A DNA stretch of 64,000 nucleotides from Crossaster papposus (Eukaryota; Echinodermata; Asteroidea; Velatida; Solasteridae), in NCBI GenBank assembly GCA_037893245.1, contig JBAIAA010000804.1, positions 186,001-250,000 of the forward strand. Direction: 5' to 3'. The notes below the pieces were generated by a model that saw nothing but the letters and a program-made list of their open reading frames with translations, was not told the origin of the DNA and made no database searches. The number at the start of each line of letters is the position of its first letter. Within the stretch, counting starts at the first letter, position 1. Shown piece after piece: positions 1 through 11,640 of the stretch. Made by a program: the position numbers and the translations under genes.

Positions 1-229
1 AATTGGATATTATGAATGGCCGAATGGAGCGATGCAGGCGTCGAGTTGGCTCGGGAGAGTTTGCGAAGCTACGAGTGCGCGTCATTGCCATGACAACTGT
101 CACTTGTGTTGAGGACGTTTATTTCAAATCAGATGATAATAACCCCCGAATATTTTGTATTATTATTAGCACGGTTTCGAAGAAAGAAGTTAACCTTAAG
201 GGATTATGGTACACAGGTGATGCCTGTGA

Positions 230-2045
230 CATTTAGATCCATAAATTCATCCACATTTACTTCCGCGTCAGTTTATTGGGCTTTATTTTCCCTTCGTACA
301 AAATCCAACAAAACCACAAAGTAGAAAAAGAAAATAACAAAAAATACAAAAAAAATACAAAAACAAAAATACTGAGGATTCGAACCCACAACCATTAGAC
401 ATGGAGGCTGGTACATTATCCATCAGAGTAGCGCATATCGTTAAATTAATCCAATGAACTCCGTCTGATATCTACACACTACCAGATTCATTTACAAGCT
501 GCCGAATTTATTGTACAGTACATCCATTTTACAATCATGCACACCCAAAATGCAACCAGAACAACTATACACAAAATTCTATACACATTTAGATCCATAA
601 ATTCATCCAAATTTACTTCCGCGTCGGTTTAGTGGGCTTTATTTTCCCTTCGTACAAAATCCAACAAAACCACAAAGTAGAAAAAGAAAATAACAAAAAA
701 TGTAAAAAAATACCAAAAAAATACGGAGGATTCGAACCCACAACCATCCGACAAGGAAGCGGGTACAATATCCATCAGAGTACCGCATATTGTTAACTTT
801 AACGAATGAACTCCGTCTGATATCTACACACTACCAGAATCGTGAAAAGCTGCCGTATAAACACAACATTTCATAACAAAACCACAAAGTAGAAAAAGAA
901 AATAACAAAAAATACAAAAAAACACAAAAACTAAAATACTGAGGATTCTAACCCCCAACCTTTGGACAAGGAGGCTGGTACATTATCCATCAGAGTACCG
1001 CATATCGTTAACATTAACGAATGAACTCCGTCTGATATCTACACACTACCAGATTCATGAAAAGCTGCCGAATTTATTGTACAGTACAACCATTTTACAA
1101 TTATGCACACCCTATATGCAACCAGAACAACTATACAAAAAATTCCATACACATTTAGATCCATAAATTCATCCACATTTACTTCCGAGTGAGTTTAGTA
1201 GGCTTTATTTTCCCTTCGTACAAAATCCAACAAAACCACAAAGTAGAAAAAGAAAATAACAAAAAATACAAAAAAAATACGGAGGATTCGAACCCACAAC
1301 CTTTGGACAAGGAGGCTAGTACATTATCCATCAGAGTACCGCATATCGTTAACTTAATCCAATAAACTCCGTCTAATATCTACACACTACCAGAATCGTG
1401 AAAAGGCAAAGTATATACACAAATTTTCGTACACATTTAGGTCCATAAATTCATCCACATTTTCTTCCGCGTCAGTTTATTGGGCTTTATTTTTTCCCTT
1501 CGTACAAAATCCACTAAAACCACAAAGTAGAAAAAGAAAATAACAAAAAAGTAAAGAAAAAAACCCGAAGGATTCGAACCCACAACCTTTGGACAAGGAG
1601 GCTGGTACATTATCCATCAGAGTACCGCATATCGTTAACTTTAACGAATGAACTCCGTCTGATATCTACACACTACCAGATTCATTTACAAGCTGCCAAA
1701 TTCATTGTACAGTACATCCATTTTACAATCATGCACACCCTATATGCAACCAGAACATGTATACACAACATTCTATACAAATTCATCCACATTGTCTTCC
1801 GCGTCAGTTTATTGGGCTTTTTTTTTTTTCCCTTCGTACAAAATTCACTAAAACCACAAAGTAGAAAAAGAAAATAACAACAAAGTAAAGAAAAATAATC
1901 AGACGGAGGATTCGAACCCAGAACCCCTGGACTTTATTTCCCCTTCGTAAAAAATCCACCAAAACCACAAAGTAGAAAAGTAAAACAAATAATAATAATA
2001 ATAATAACAATACAAATAAATCCACATTTTCTTCCGCGTCAGTTT
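230..2045 (-). repeat. Tandem array of ~340 bp tRNA-like units (left copy)
   Basis: About six imperfect copies of one unit. Each has a T- and A-rich stretch, a block ending in TTCCGCGTCAGTTTATTGGG, and on the minus strand a tRNA-like segment. The B-box-like GGTTCGAATCC (or a one-base variant) recurs, read on the complement, at 376, 728, 943, 1284, 1570 and 1908. The spacings of 352, 215, 341, 286 and 338 show a ~340 bp unit with internal deletions in some copies. Read on the minus strand each unit runs GTAC..GTAC (D-arm-like), an anticodon-like hairpin, then the B-box. This looks like a tRNA-derived SINE that became tandem, or a satellite that captured a tRNA pseudogene. There is no CCA end or intact acceptor stem, so these are not functional tRNA genes. 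Confidence 0.75.
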
Positions 2046-2692
2046 ATTAAATACGAATGAAATGTAATGCGAATTTTTCACTATGTTTATGTTTGCACTG
2101 ACAAATCTAAATTCAATCACGGATGACTGGTTGAAGGACAACCAACATATTGGTTATGAATGACCAATAGATTGGTTGATACCTTGGTTACAAGCTCAAC
2201 CAATATGACTGGTTGAAAGACAACCAATATATTGGTTATAAATGACCAATAGATTGGTTGATACTTTCAACCAATATGACTGGTTGACGGACAACCAACG
2301 CATTGGTTACGCTTTAACCAACACGTTGGTTAAAGGGATCGTATATGTTTTGTAATTGGAACCCACCGTTTGTTTCAATCATATACCATAAAACTAACCT
2401 GTCATTTCATTTTAAAAGGTGGTAGCGATTTTGAGATATTGCCGAAAATCTAGAGCGGTTATGTCCACGCAGAAAGAATAATCTGCATTGGAATACACAA
2501 TCTGAGAAACGTCACTGCAGTAACGCTTCTCAGATTCAATTTTTTTGGGATAAAAAGTCATATCTTTTTTCATAACCGCAGTACTTCAAAGTGAAAAGTT
2601 TCTAAAAAATGCATTATACTATCCAAAGCTGCTGTACTTCTTACCAAGTAAGTTTGTATTGCCATTCATTTTTGGAGTAATTAATATTATGG
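2046..2692. repeat. AACCAAT palindrome cluster plus unique block (left arm of inverted pair)
   Basis: From about 2130 to 2335 the sequence is a run of palindromes of the type AACCAATATATTGGTT alternating with GACTGGTTGA(A/C)GGACAACC. A non-repetitive ~350 bp block follows, up to a short AT run. The whole segment is found again reverse-complemented at 45,090-45,768, in the same order relative to the tRNA-like array. It also shares its first ~75 bp and the palindromes with the element at 38,124-39,419. No reading frame of note. Confidence 0.7.
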
Positions 2693-3635
2693 AGAATATA
2701 TATATATAAAGCTGTCTGTACAACGGCTTGGAGATGTTGCCAGACCGCTGGAGAGAAATGGGCTCCTCTTGCAGTTCACTGTAGAAGTCCGAATTGAGGA
2801 GGGTATAGGGCGCATGGATATAGAAGATCCCATATTCAGGGTCGGGGACTGTAATCGTGAGGATATAATAATTATAGTCGTGTTTATTAGAGGATAGGGT
2901 AAGCTTCTAAATCTTTCTGTAATCAGCTTCAGAAACACTAGAAATATAAGCTGATAGCAGGCATTAGAAATGTGCCTGTCCAAGGATGTGAGGGTAGGTC
3001 TATAGTGGTACTGTTGCGGTGGCGGAGTAGGGCGAGAATTACCAAATGGTGATACCGCAAACTACTTATCTTATTGCCTTTTCGCCATAAAACCCCTTAA
3101 ACCTCATCTAGTTTAATGTTGACATTTTTATTGAACGACGTCACATTATTACATCTAATGTGACACTTTAAATTTAATGCAATTCAAAGATTTAAGAATA
3201 TGTGACTCTGGTGACTTTAATTGCTGCGTTAAGTTGATGCACGGTGATGCATAGTGATGGTGATGCACAGTATTAAGTTGAAGCACAGTGTATTGCATTA
3301 GCATAACAACATATATTTTAGCGAAAACTGTACCTAACCCTAACCCTAGCCCTCCTTAATCATCTAAAAACTTCCTGGCAGTTTTGAGGGATTTTAGAGG
3401 ATCACGAAGATGAATAGCTGAAAAAGGGGGTCGGTTGATTTTGGAGGATGCGTTGTGTCGAATTCGTAGGCTGTAACCAGTATTATTTACGTTCAGTCTT
3501 GCATAATTGGCCCTGCATTATGCTTGATATCACATGCACTGCTTCTGAATGTAATTGGCACTACCTCAACCCACCATTACATGATTTATGTACATGTACG
3601 TGTGGTAATTGGATGATTTTGAAAGATTGAGGATG
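2693..3635. other. Non-coding spacer
   Basis: No supported gene. It contains a short GATGCA(C/T)-rich patch near 3235-3300 and a very short telomere-like run (about three CCTAAC-type units near 3334), too short to mean more than chance or a small interstitial repeat. Confidence 0.4.
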
Positions 3636-3639
3636 GTTC

Positions 3640-3835
3640 CTAGGCGATGTGCCCTCTGTTTACATCTATATTGAAATGTTCCATCGGTATGCACACGCAT
3701 CGGTTGAGAAGTGATGTCAAAGGTCAGATCTCCTTTGATTTATGTGACCTCTGATGTCAACCAAATGTGTGTAAAACACGATGCGTGCGCATACCGCCGG
3801 AACATTGAATATAGATGTAAACATGGTCTGTACAT
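3640..3835. mobile_element. Small inverted-repeat element (MITE), copy 1
   Basis: The left side reads GTTTACATCTATATTGAAAT followed by a GGTATGCACACGCATCG block. The right side, reverse-complemented, reads GTTTACATCTATATTCAATG and then GGTATGCGCACGCATCG. The arms are ~50-70 bp and enclose a short core. A diverged second copy lies at 11,005-11,200. No coding capacity; exact ends and target duplication were not resolved. Confidence 0.65.
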
Positions 3836-5074
3836 TTTTCATAAAAGAAACACCACTGAATTGTACAGGAATGGAAAATAGAAGACTGAACTGTAATTTA
3901 AAAAAATAATAATCTACTTGGGATAAGATGACCCATAGAAATACGGCCTGGACGAACGGGAACAATATCCGACGTACCAGTTTTATAACACATCGCTCGC
4001 AAAGCACGCTTTCCCAGAGCTTGCGCCGTATTAGCCTCGAGGGACTAATTCGGAGACGGAATGTTTTGGTCGTCGCGTGTTGTGTGTGCGTGGGAGGAGG
4101 AGGGGAATGGGGGGGGGGGGGGGGGGGGGGGGGTGTTCAAAGAGGGTTAAAACTTCAATAAACTGTATGGGGAGGGGGTCGCTGTATGATGATTTTTGGC
4201 CCCAAGGGGAATCCGTGCATTAACCCTTGCCAACATTCTACGTTATAAAGGGAATCGATGCAAACAAGTGTCCAGTAGAGTATACCGACTTACGGTATCG
4301 CTTATAGTTCACGATTCTACGTACATGTTAGACGATAGAAGTAGTACTCCATAATTATACACTATTTCCTTAGTATAAGCCTTCACACAGTCATATTTTT
4401 CGTTCGTGAATTAATTGACCTGGCCTGAGAGCCGGTTTTGAGACTAAGGAAGACAAAATACGTCTCCATAAGTCCATCACGTTACAGTTGAGCTAAATAC
4501 ATCAGACATGGCAACCGGATGATGAAAACACTCACGACTATCGGACTTACAGACTTCTATGCAGAGATAAGCCAGTATTAGGAAATTCGATTAAAAACCA
4601 CAACTTATCAGTTGTCTGTGCGTTACAAAGCTTTGAATTCGTACATCCAAACACAATTATACCATTACAAGTATTTTCTCTACTACTTTAAAATACAACG
4701 AGGCCACTTCGCCGCCTCGCCCGCTTCGCGGGAGAATGCGGTAAAGTCGCCTATGAAATCACCATTTTGCATTGTTATTTCATGTGGTAGACTATTTCCA
4801 ATTTCCATCTGTTATCCAAATGTTGAAATGTTATGTACGGCTGTTAAAATTGTAACACAATTTGTTGACTTAATAGGCGCGTTGGTGTTTTTTTTTGTTT
4901 TTTTAGCCGCATAATATTCTGGTTCCTATTGTACACACGGACACGTACATGTACAAACACATATCAGGGATAAACCCTTATCACGTTACGTCAACTTCTA
5001 ACTTTCGCTACTGCTATTTCAGTTTTGAGGGTCGAAAATCAACCTATAAACAGCGCTTACATTTTATTGCATGT

Positions 5075-5106
<32 letters not shown>

Positions 5107-6599
5107 TAGACAAACGTTTGAGAGAGGGTTATCATAGGTTTCCCCAGTCAATTTCGGCAAAAGAGCAGCCAATTAAACCACTGCGCCATTCTATTTCGCG
5201 CGAAATCGAATGCTACCAAAAATGGCCATTCGGTTTCGTTTTATAACTAGGCAGATGAACTGTTGTATCATTCGTTTAAATAAATAACTATCCAATTTAA
5301 CAACAAAACAGCATTCAAATTTGCAGGAGCATTTTCAAGGCGTGTGTTCGATAATTCAAATGTATTATTGTGCAGGCATGTCCGTCATAATTATGTGCAA
5401 CAAAAACACGCTCTGTTAAACGTTTGTTTCCTTTAAAATGTTAAAGGCAAATACGGTTCACGTATTGGCGCAGTAGCCGATATATAAACTAGGATAAACA
5501 AATAACCAAAGAAACACCCCAAAAATAGCAAACGTTAATGTTTCAAAAACACAATAAACACAAAAACAAATTAGGTCTTGGTCAGGTAAAAAACTTAAGG
5601 TTTTACTGACTTATAAGTGAAGATATGAAACAGATGTCTAGCACAATTTATTCGTTTATTTGTTTGTTCGTGGTTTTTTGTCGTATATACTTTTTGGAAT
5701 TCTCATTTACCGAAAATGATTGCCTCTTAATTGGAAAAAAAATGTGTATCAACAAAAATCTTTAGTCGAACCAGCTTTGCTCACTTGAATGATGATTGTG
5801 CGTCACGAAAAATAATGACGATATGCTAAATTGAACACACTGCTGAAGGCATTTGAATGCCTCAAAAAATAAATTGAATGCCAGAATTATGAATTTAAAA
5901 CCGGATAAAAGCTGGAAAGGCAAAATCGCTTAATTTCAAATGAACGAACAATAAATTAGCTGCTCATTTACCAAAATTGACCGGAAAAAACAATTATATT
6001 TTTTTTATTTTTTTTTTTATTATTTTTTTATTTTTTATATTTCTTTCTATATTGTATTTATTCATTGGGTGGTATTCACAACGCGCCAACTGAGTTTATT
6101 CTAGCCGTATACCAAAATAACGAATTCCAATCGGGACACGAATTATGCCGTCCTATTAAATAATCCCAATTACGCTTGTTACATGTATCAAGACCTGCAG
6201 CATGGCATTACATCAGTTTAACGAAATGAGAAAGGCAGGTTGAATTGCGAATAAGGTGCTTTTATCGTGAACATCACGGGTTCATGCACTGTGGGGTATA
6301 AGCAACCATCAATCTTATAATTAAGTCACCGATTTATGAGTCGACATTATATTCGTCGGCGGACAAGATGCTAAGATTGACCGGGGGTTCTTGAGAGACA
6401 GGAACATAACCACCGAGTCCTCAATTAGGCCCAGCCGACTTTTAGAGTCAATTTCCCGAGACCATATTGGCCTAGTTTTCACCGCGGCTTGGGAACAAAA
6501 TAACGGCAGACACAAATTGAATGATTCTCCCGCGATAGAGTGAGTCCCGTATGAAGCAGAATCAGTGTCAAAAAGATCGTATTTTGTCTTCTTCAAACG
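3836..6599. other. Non-coding region with two poly-G tracts
   Basis: No supported gene. It holds G runs at 4,109-4,133 and 5,077-5,105 and a T-rich low-complexity patch near 6,000-6,050. Open frames across the G runs encode only poly-glycine and are artefacts of the homopolymer. Confidence 0.5.
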
Positions 6600-7615
6600 T
6601 CACGTGTTTTGTACAACTCGGATGCTTTCCTATTTCGGATGTTTTCCTAATTCGGATGCTTTCGTAATTCGGATGCTTTTTGTAAACTCAGATGATTTTT
6701 AATTCGGATGCTTTTCTAGTTAGGATGATATAGGCCTATGTAACCTCGGATGCTTTTTTAAATCGCATGTTTTTTTAGTTCAGGTGCTTTTTTGTAAATT
6801 GGGATGCCTTTTTACAAACCGAACATAATAATTATTCGCAAATTGGTTGCTGTCCCGATCCGGACACTATGGTGGCTCTGAAGGGACATCACACATCGCA
6901 GATTCCGCGATATCGCGCAAATTTCAACGATGACGCACATTCTTTAGCACATATTTAAGGAGATTTCTGAGATGACCAACATTTTATTGCAAATTTCTGC
7001 ATTATATAGAATATTTTCTGCGCAGATTTGTGTAATGTCCTACATGTTGACGCAGATTTCAATTTATAAGCATATTTCTCAGTGTGCAGATGTCTGCGAT
7101 GTCGCGCAGTTGCACACGCGTAACGCAGATTTTTATGTATTGGTTCCAAGACGTTACTAATGTACTTTTGTGCTTTAGTTTCAATGCAATATTTTAAAAA
7201 TATTTATCAACAGAGGGCGCAATTAACAGGCCGACAGCGCGATCAGATTATGTATTCTCTGCCTTGGTTCTCTGCCCTGACAAGGTTTTTGTGCCTCGAC
7301 GTCTAAAAGCCAGGATTTGGAAAACACAGAACGTTAGCACCGTCGCTGAAATAATAACACAACGGTCTTGGGCAATTAATGTGCAAGTAAAACTGTATGT
7401 GCTGATATCGCAGAAATGTGCATAGAAATCTGCGTAGAAATTATTCTCGTACCCAAGACCGTTGTGTTGTGTCCGGGTTTGAGAAAGCATCAGATTTTCC
7501 AAAAGCATCCAAACTAGAAAAGTATCCGAAATAATAAAGCGTCCGAGTTTAGAAAAATCATCCGAACTAGAAAGGCATCCAAATTAATAATGCACCCAAG
7601 TTGTAAAAACACGTA
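6600..7615. mobile_element. ~1 kb element with subterminal CGGATGCTTTT repeats
   Basis: The left end reads ACGTGTTTTGTACAACTCGG and the right end, reverse-complemented, ACGTGTTTTTACAACTTGGG. Inside each end lies a run of ~20 bp imperfect tandem repeats of the type TAATTCGGATGCTTTT, about 10 on the left (6,617-6,820) and 6-7 inverted on the right (7,487-7,605). The core has many CGCAGATTT words and an internal hairpin with arms ACACAACGGTCTTGGG (near 7,352 and 7,450). No transposase is visible, so it is probably non-autonomous. Superfamily unknown. Confidence 0.6.
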
Positions 7616-10600
7616 GCGTTTAAAACAAACACACGTCCGATCACAGTCCGATCAAAGTTCAATCGTAGTCTCGGTTCGTCATTTGAGTTGCTTTTGATCC
7701 CACACAAATAGTAATAGTTTTGTTTCCAGCGCTAGTGTAAAATTGGCTTCTGAATCAAAACTAGTGAGGAAAATTCTACACAATTTTGCCCGACGTCTGT
7801 CACAAAATAATAACAATTCTCAACTTCCTGCGCAACTTCTTCCGAAAATTTGGTAAAAATTTTCACCTAAACTTGAAATGCTTTAAATCTGACACCAAAC
7901 GTCTGGTTTAAGATAATAATTCCCAAAGGCCCAGCCGTAATCTACCCGAGCCGTCACCTTCTGTTCCACCTGCAAATCCGTCTCGGTTTCTATATTAAAC
8001 TACCGCGTGAATCAACTCAAATCAAAGCCCCCTTGCGAGTCCACACAGTACGTTCACCTTCTTCGCACGCGGAACGCCCCGTATGGTAGGGCTAAAGCGT
8101 GCGCGCCGTTCACTATAATATTTTTTTTCCATGCTCTGCCTCTTTTTTAAACTCCTTGCCCAGTAGCTGTTTCACCTCAATCCCACAATTTGGCCTTTAG
8201 GCGGAATGTCAATCTCTTTCTTCAGCTTTCTTTTTTTTATGTAGCTCCTTGCCTATAGTGGCTTTTTGGCCTTGATTGGGGCGATATTCATAAATACATC
8301 AATACATTTCAGCCAGTCCTTGGCGGCCATCTTGAATTATATCGGTCATTTTTTAGCTAAGCATACACCAGACGTAAGCTTAAAAACAGCCTATAGTCTG
8401 GGTTAAAAAAATAATTCCCGTATAGCCACCTTAACTTATTACTCTTTTCCCCTTCCCTCCCCTCGACACGATGCGGCCGAGTCACACAACCATTTGTAAA
8501 TGTCAGGGTTTGGCCAGAGCAAGAGAATGGAAATGAACGTCTTACTCCCAAGAGGAACGCACGGCATAAATCATTGTAGAAGGCTGACGTGTTCTGTAGT
8601 GGGTTGGTTGAACCATGGACAAAAATCATCAATGGTTCAAAACAGATTTAAAGGCAGATGTTACTTTTGTTTTATTCTGACTGATTTTCAGAAAGATAAA
8701 ATTATACCGTGATTGATTATGTTTCTTTGATGCTAAATTGAAAATTACAGTTTTGAGATTTAAACAAAATTAGACTGACACTCCTCGTCATTATAACGGA
8801 ATTGTTTAGTTCAACCACTGGCGTACATTTATTAGGAGTTGGGAGGGAGAGGGGGGAGGGGGGGGGGGGGGGGGGGGGTGGTGGATGCAAAATAATGAGG
8901 AAAACAACAATTGATTAGTTCGGTGCCCCATAGCATTATTTGTGCACAAATTGCCGAGTTGACATGTCGGAATGCACTTCGGACACCGAAACAAAAAATA
9001 TTGGAATGAAACGAGAAGTCCCAAAATGCACTCAGCATAATGCTCAGCAAGATATATTTCCAAAAGTATGTCAGTTTTGCATGTTATCGTTCAAAGTAGC
9101 AAAAGTTGTTAACGTCTAAAGAATGGTGATTGACAACTGACCTGACGAAGTTTTAGCTCTGTGAATGCTGTATATTTCAAGAAAACAGTATTTCAATATT
9201 TCGATTCTGAACTAACTACTCATGGAAATTTAAAAAAATGCGTCTTTGAGAGGCATTTTCGGTTTACTTCTTTCGTTATTTTCTTTAAAATGACAGCATG
9301 CCAGATAGAATAAGGTTTTTGAACAATAATTTGATTGGTTACTTTTTAGATAGTTGCAGAATGTATACTGTCCCTTTAATGCCCGTCATTACTGCGTCAA
9401 ATGTGCTCAACCACGTCTTCGTTTATATGATTTCGACGATTGACTTTGTGGGTAGCAACATGTTAAGCATCCCATGTTGGTTGGGGAAACCTATGTTGCG
9501 AGGTTTCTAATAATATTTTGTCATTATACTGGCTCGCAGTTCATTTTTTTTCAAAACCAAGATTCAGAACCGAGCTTAAATGTAGCCCAATGCGCACGCT
9601 AAAACTATATTGATTATAATAAAACTATATAACACTCCCACGCAATAATAATAATAAACAGAAACCACGCACGGACAAGTCAGTATTGATTCTGGGTAAT
9701 TGCAATTATAAATGCAAACGTCGAGTTCAAAACGCCCCTATTTAAAAAGGTCGAGATCAATTACTGTGTTTGACAGGTCTGTATTAGGTTGCATAACATT
9801 TTTCTTATTTACGATAATAATATTCTTCGGAGAGAAGAAAAAGGTCTGGGATATGTTTTGGACAAAATGACGAGTTTAAAAACAAATCAGAAATTCCACT
9901 GTTTTGATGACGTAGGCACTGGCCCAAGGCTTCAAAGTTGATTCTTTAACATTTTACAACTACATTGTAAGAACAAATGTTTTTGAAATCTTCACCATGA
10001 AGTTGTGTACACAATTATTTTACATGACGATGTGTCCGCATCGATTAGTTACATACTAATTAAAAAAAATATGTTTGCGACACTTTAGCGATATATTTGT
10101 GTGTGCAACTGTCAAGCCATCTATGCAAATTAAAAATCTTAATTGAAAGGAAAATCACTGCTTGAAATAGAAACATTGGTGTGACATCATCTAATAATGG
10201 TTACACACGTCACTGGGTAAAACGAAAATATCATTATCTTGGATTGTTCGCTTAAGAATGGAATACACCTTCTAGTGTTGTTGATGTTCAGCAACGTATA
10301 GGCCCACAGTGGGAATGATTATGCAGAGCTATAACTAAATGCTTGAGTCTTGTAAACACGACTATTACGTATGTGTGGCGGCCATGCTGCACGCTGACGG
10401 GCCTTGCAATGTTGAATCAGGATGTGGGTGCGGGAAAGGTGCTCCACGTACACTGTTCTGCAATGTAGTTCACGCATTCGGTTCTATACTCGTCCTTCCT
10501 CTCCCATTTTGTTTTCTTTTACCAAGTTGTCATATTCATGATTATGCTTAGGCAATGTAATAATCAAAGGTTATCTGGCCCTCTGCCAGATTCAAAATCT

Positions 10601-11004
10601 GGCAATCAATTCAAAAATTGGTCACTGTCCGGTCTATTTTTCTGGTTCTTACTTCCTTTTATTATTTTTTTTTCATCTGAAACGTGAGATGCTTCCATAG
10701 TCGCTGGTCAAACGATTCAAGAGTTTCGATATTTGCACAGACCCTGAAGTGTCAGAATCGACAAATACAACTCCAGTGAGATTTAGACGAGTGGATCAGT
10801 GCACTCGGCGGTCCAAAAGAGTCTACGCGCGTGCATAAATTTGACCTGAAAGCCAAGCTCTGTATCGCGGTCGACTCTCACATCTCCAATATCAGGGTAA
10901 AGTGGCTAAATCAGACAGCGTGATTTAAATCGCGAAAGGTCGATACGGTAGCCCTGGACGCTTTTTTATTTAGCGTCTCGAGTTCCGATTATCAATTTGG
11001 TTAT
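7616..11004. other. Non-coding region
   Basis: No frame here resembles a known protein. A G run lies at 8,858-8,878 after a GGGAGGGAGAGGGG purine stretch. The rest is AT-rich single-copy-looking sequence with no inverted repeats that I could define. Confidence 0.4.
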
Positions 11005-11200
11005 AGACGATGTGTCCTCTGACGTCAAGTGTTTACATCTGTATTAAAATGTGCCTGGTGGTATGCGCACGCATCTTGTTTAGCAAAAAATGTGGTTCAG
11101 GAGTGACGTCGCAGGTCAGATCGCCTTTGAATTATTAACCAAACGTATGCAAAACACGGTGCGTTCGCATACCGACAAGATACATTTGAATAATAGGGTG
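11005..11200. mobile_element. Small inverted-repeat element (MITE), copy 2
   Basis: Diverged copy of the element at 3,640-3,835. It shares the GATGTG(C/T)CCTCTG start, the GTTTACATCT(A/G)TATT arm, GGTATGCGCACGCATC and the AGGTCAGATC core. The right arm (GTGCGTTCGCATACCG) is the partial complement of the left. Confidence 0.55.
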
Positions 11201-11429
11201 GTTTAGATCTAAACAAAAACTGTCCGCGGTTTTCATTTAGGTTCTTTGTTTTCTGTGTTCGTACGTTTAAACTGTTTCCTGTTCACATTTGTGGACCCAC
11301 ATTGTCCTATAACTGTGACCTGCATCAAAATGAAGCGGAGTGCTGCTAACAATACCGCGCTAAACGTTGGTGTATTAGCGCCCTCCAGCGATGTAATTCG
11401 TGTGTCGCGGTAAAGGTAGAATAATCGAA

Positions 11430-11559
11430 TTGTATTATATAAAATTACACTCGCCGGACGGCAATCGCGAAAAAAAGCAAGAACAACACTGCCCGACTCC
11501 GGTTGAAAACGAACGCCGCTTTTCTTTATCGGCATCCATAATATATTTACTATAACACC

Positions 11560-11590
<31 letters not shown>

Positions 11591-11640
11591 ACCCCACACA
11601 CAAACAAATCCCCCAATTAAATAATTTCAGCAATCGCCAG
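11430..11640 (-). mobile_element. Partial TTAA-type MITE (poly-C bearing)
   Basis: Internal part of the TTAAAGGTAGGATACACC family in reverse orientation. It retains the GCGATTGCCGTCCGGCGAG-like core (as the complement), the GGTTGAAAACGAACGCCG segment and the poly-C run (11,561-11,590) at the place where complete copies carry their G tract. Neither TTAA terminus is preserved. Confidence 0.55.

Noticed and set aside
374-440. Functional tRNA genes in the arrays
   Set aside because: No acceptor stem, weak T stem and degraded internal parts in several units.
1-2692. Polinton/Maverick-type giant transposon bounded by the inverted arms
   Set aside because: No polymerase, integrase, protease or capsid genes were seen between the arms, so the Polinton interpretation has no support.
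3334-3356. Telomere-like CCCTAA repeats
   Set aside because: Only about three units; too short to call an interstitial telomere.
4109-4133. Glycine-rich or proline-rich proteins at G/C runs (also 5,077; 8,858; 25,679; 25,988; 51,396)
   Set aside because: Homopolymer runs give glycine or proline in any frame; no supporting coding context.
11233-11616. 127-codon frame on the minus strand with a poly-Gly run
   Set aside because: Spans a poly-C homopolymer and the partial TTAA-type MITE; the glycine run is the homopolymer translated.
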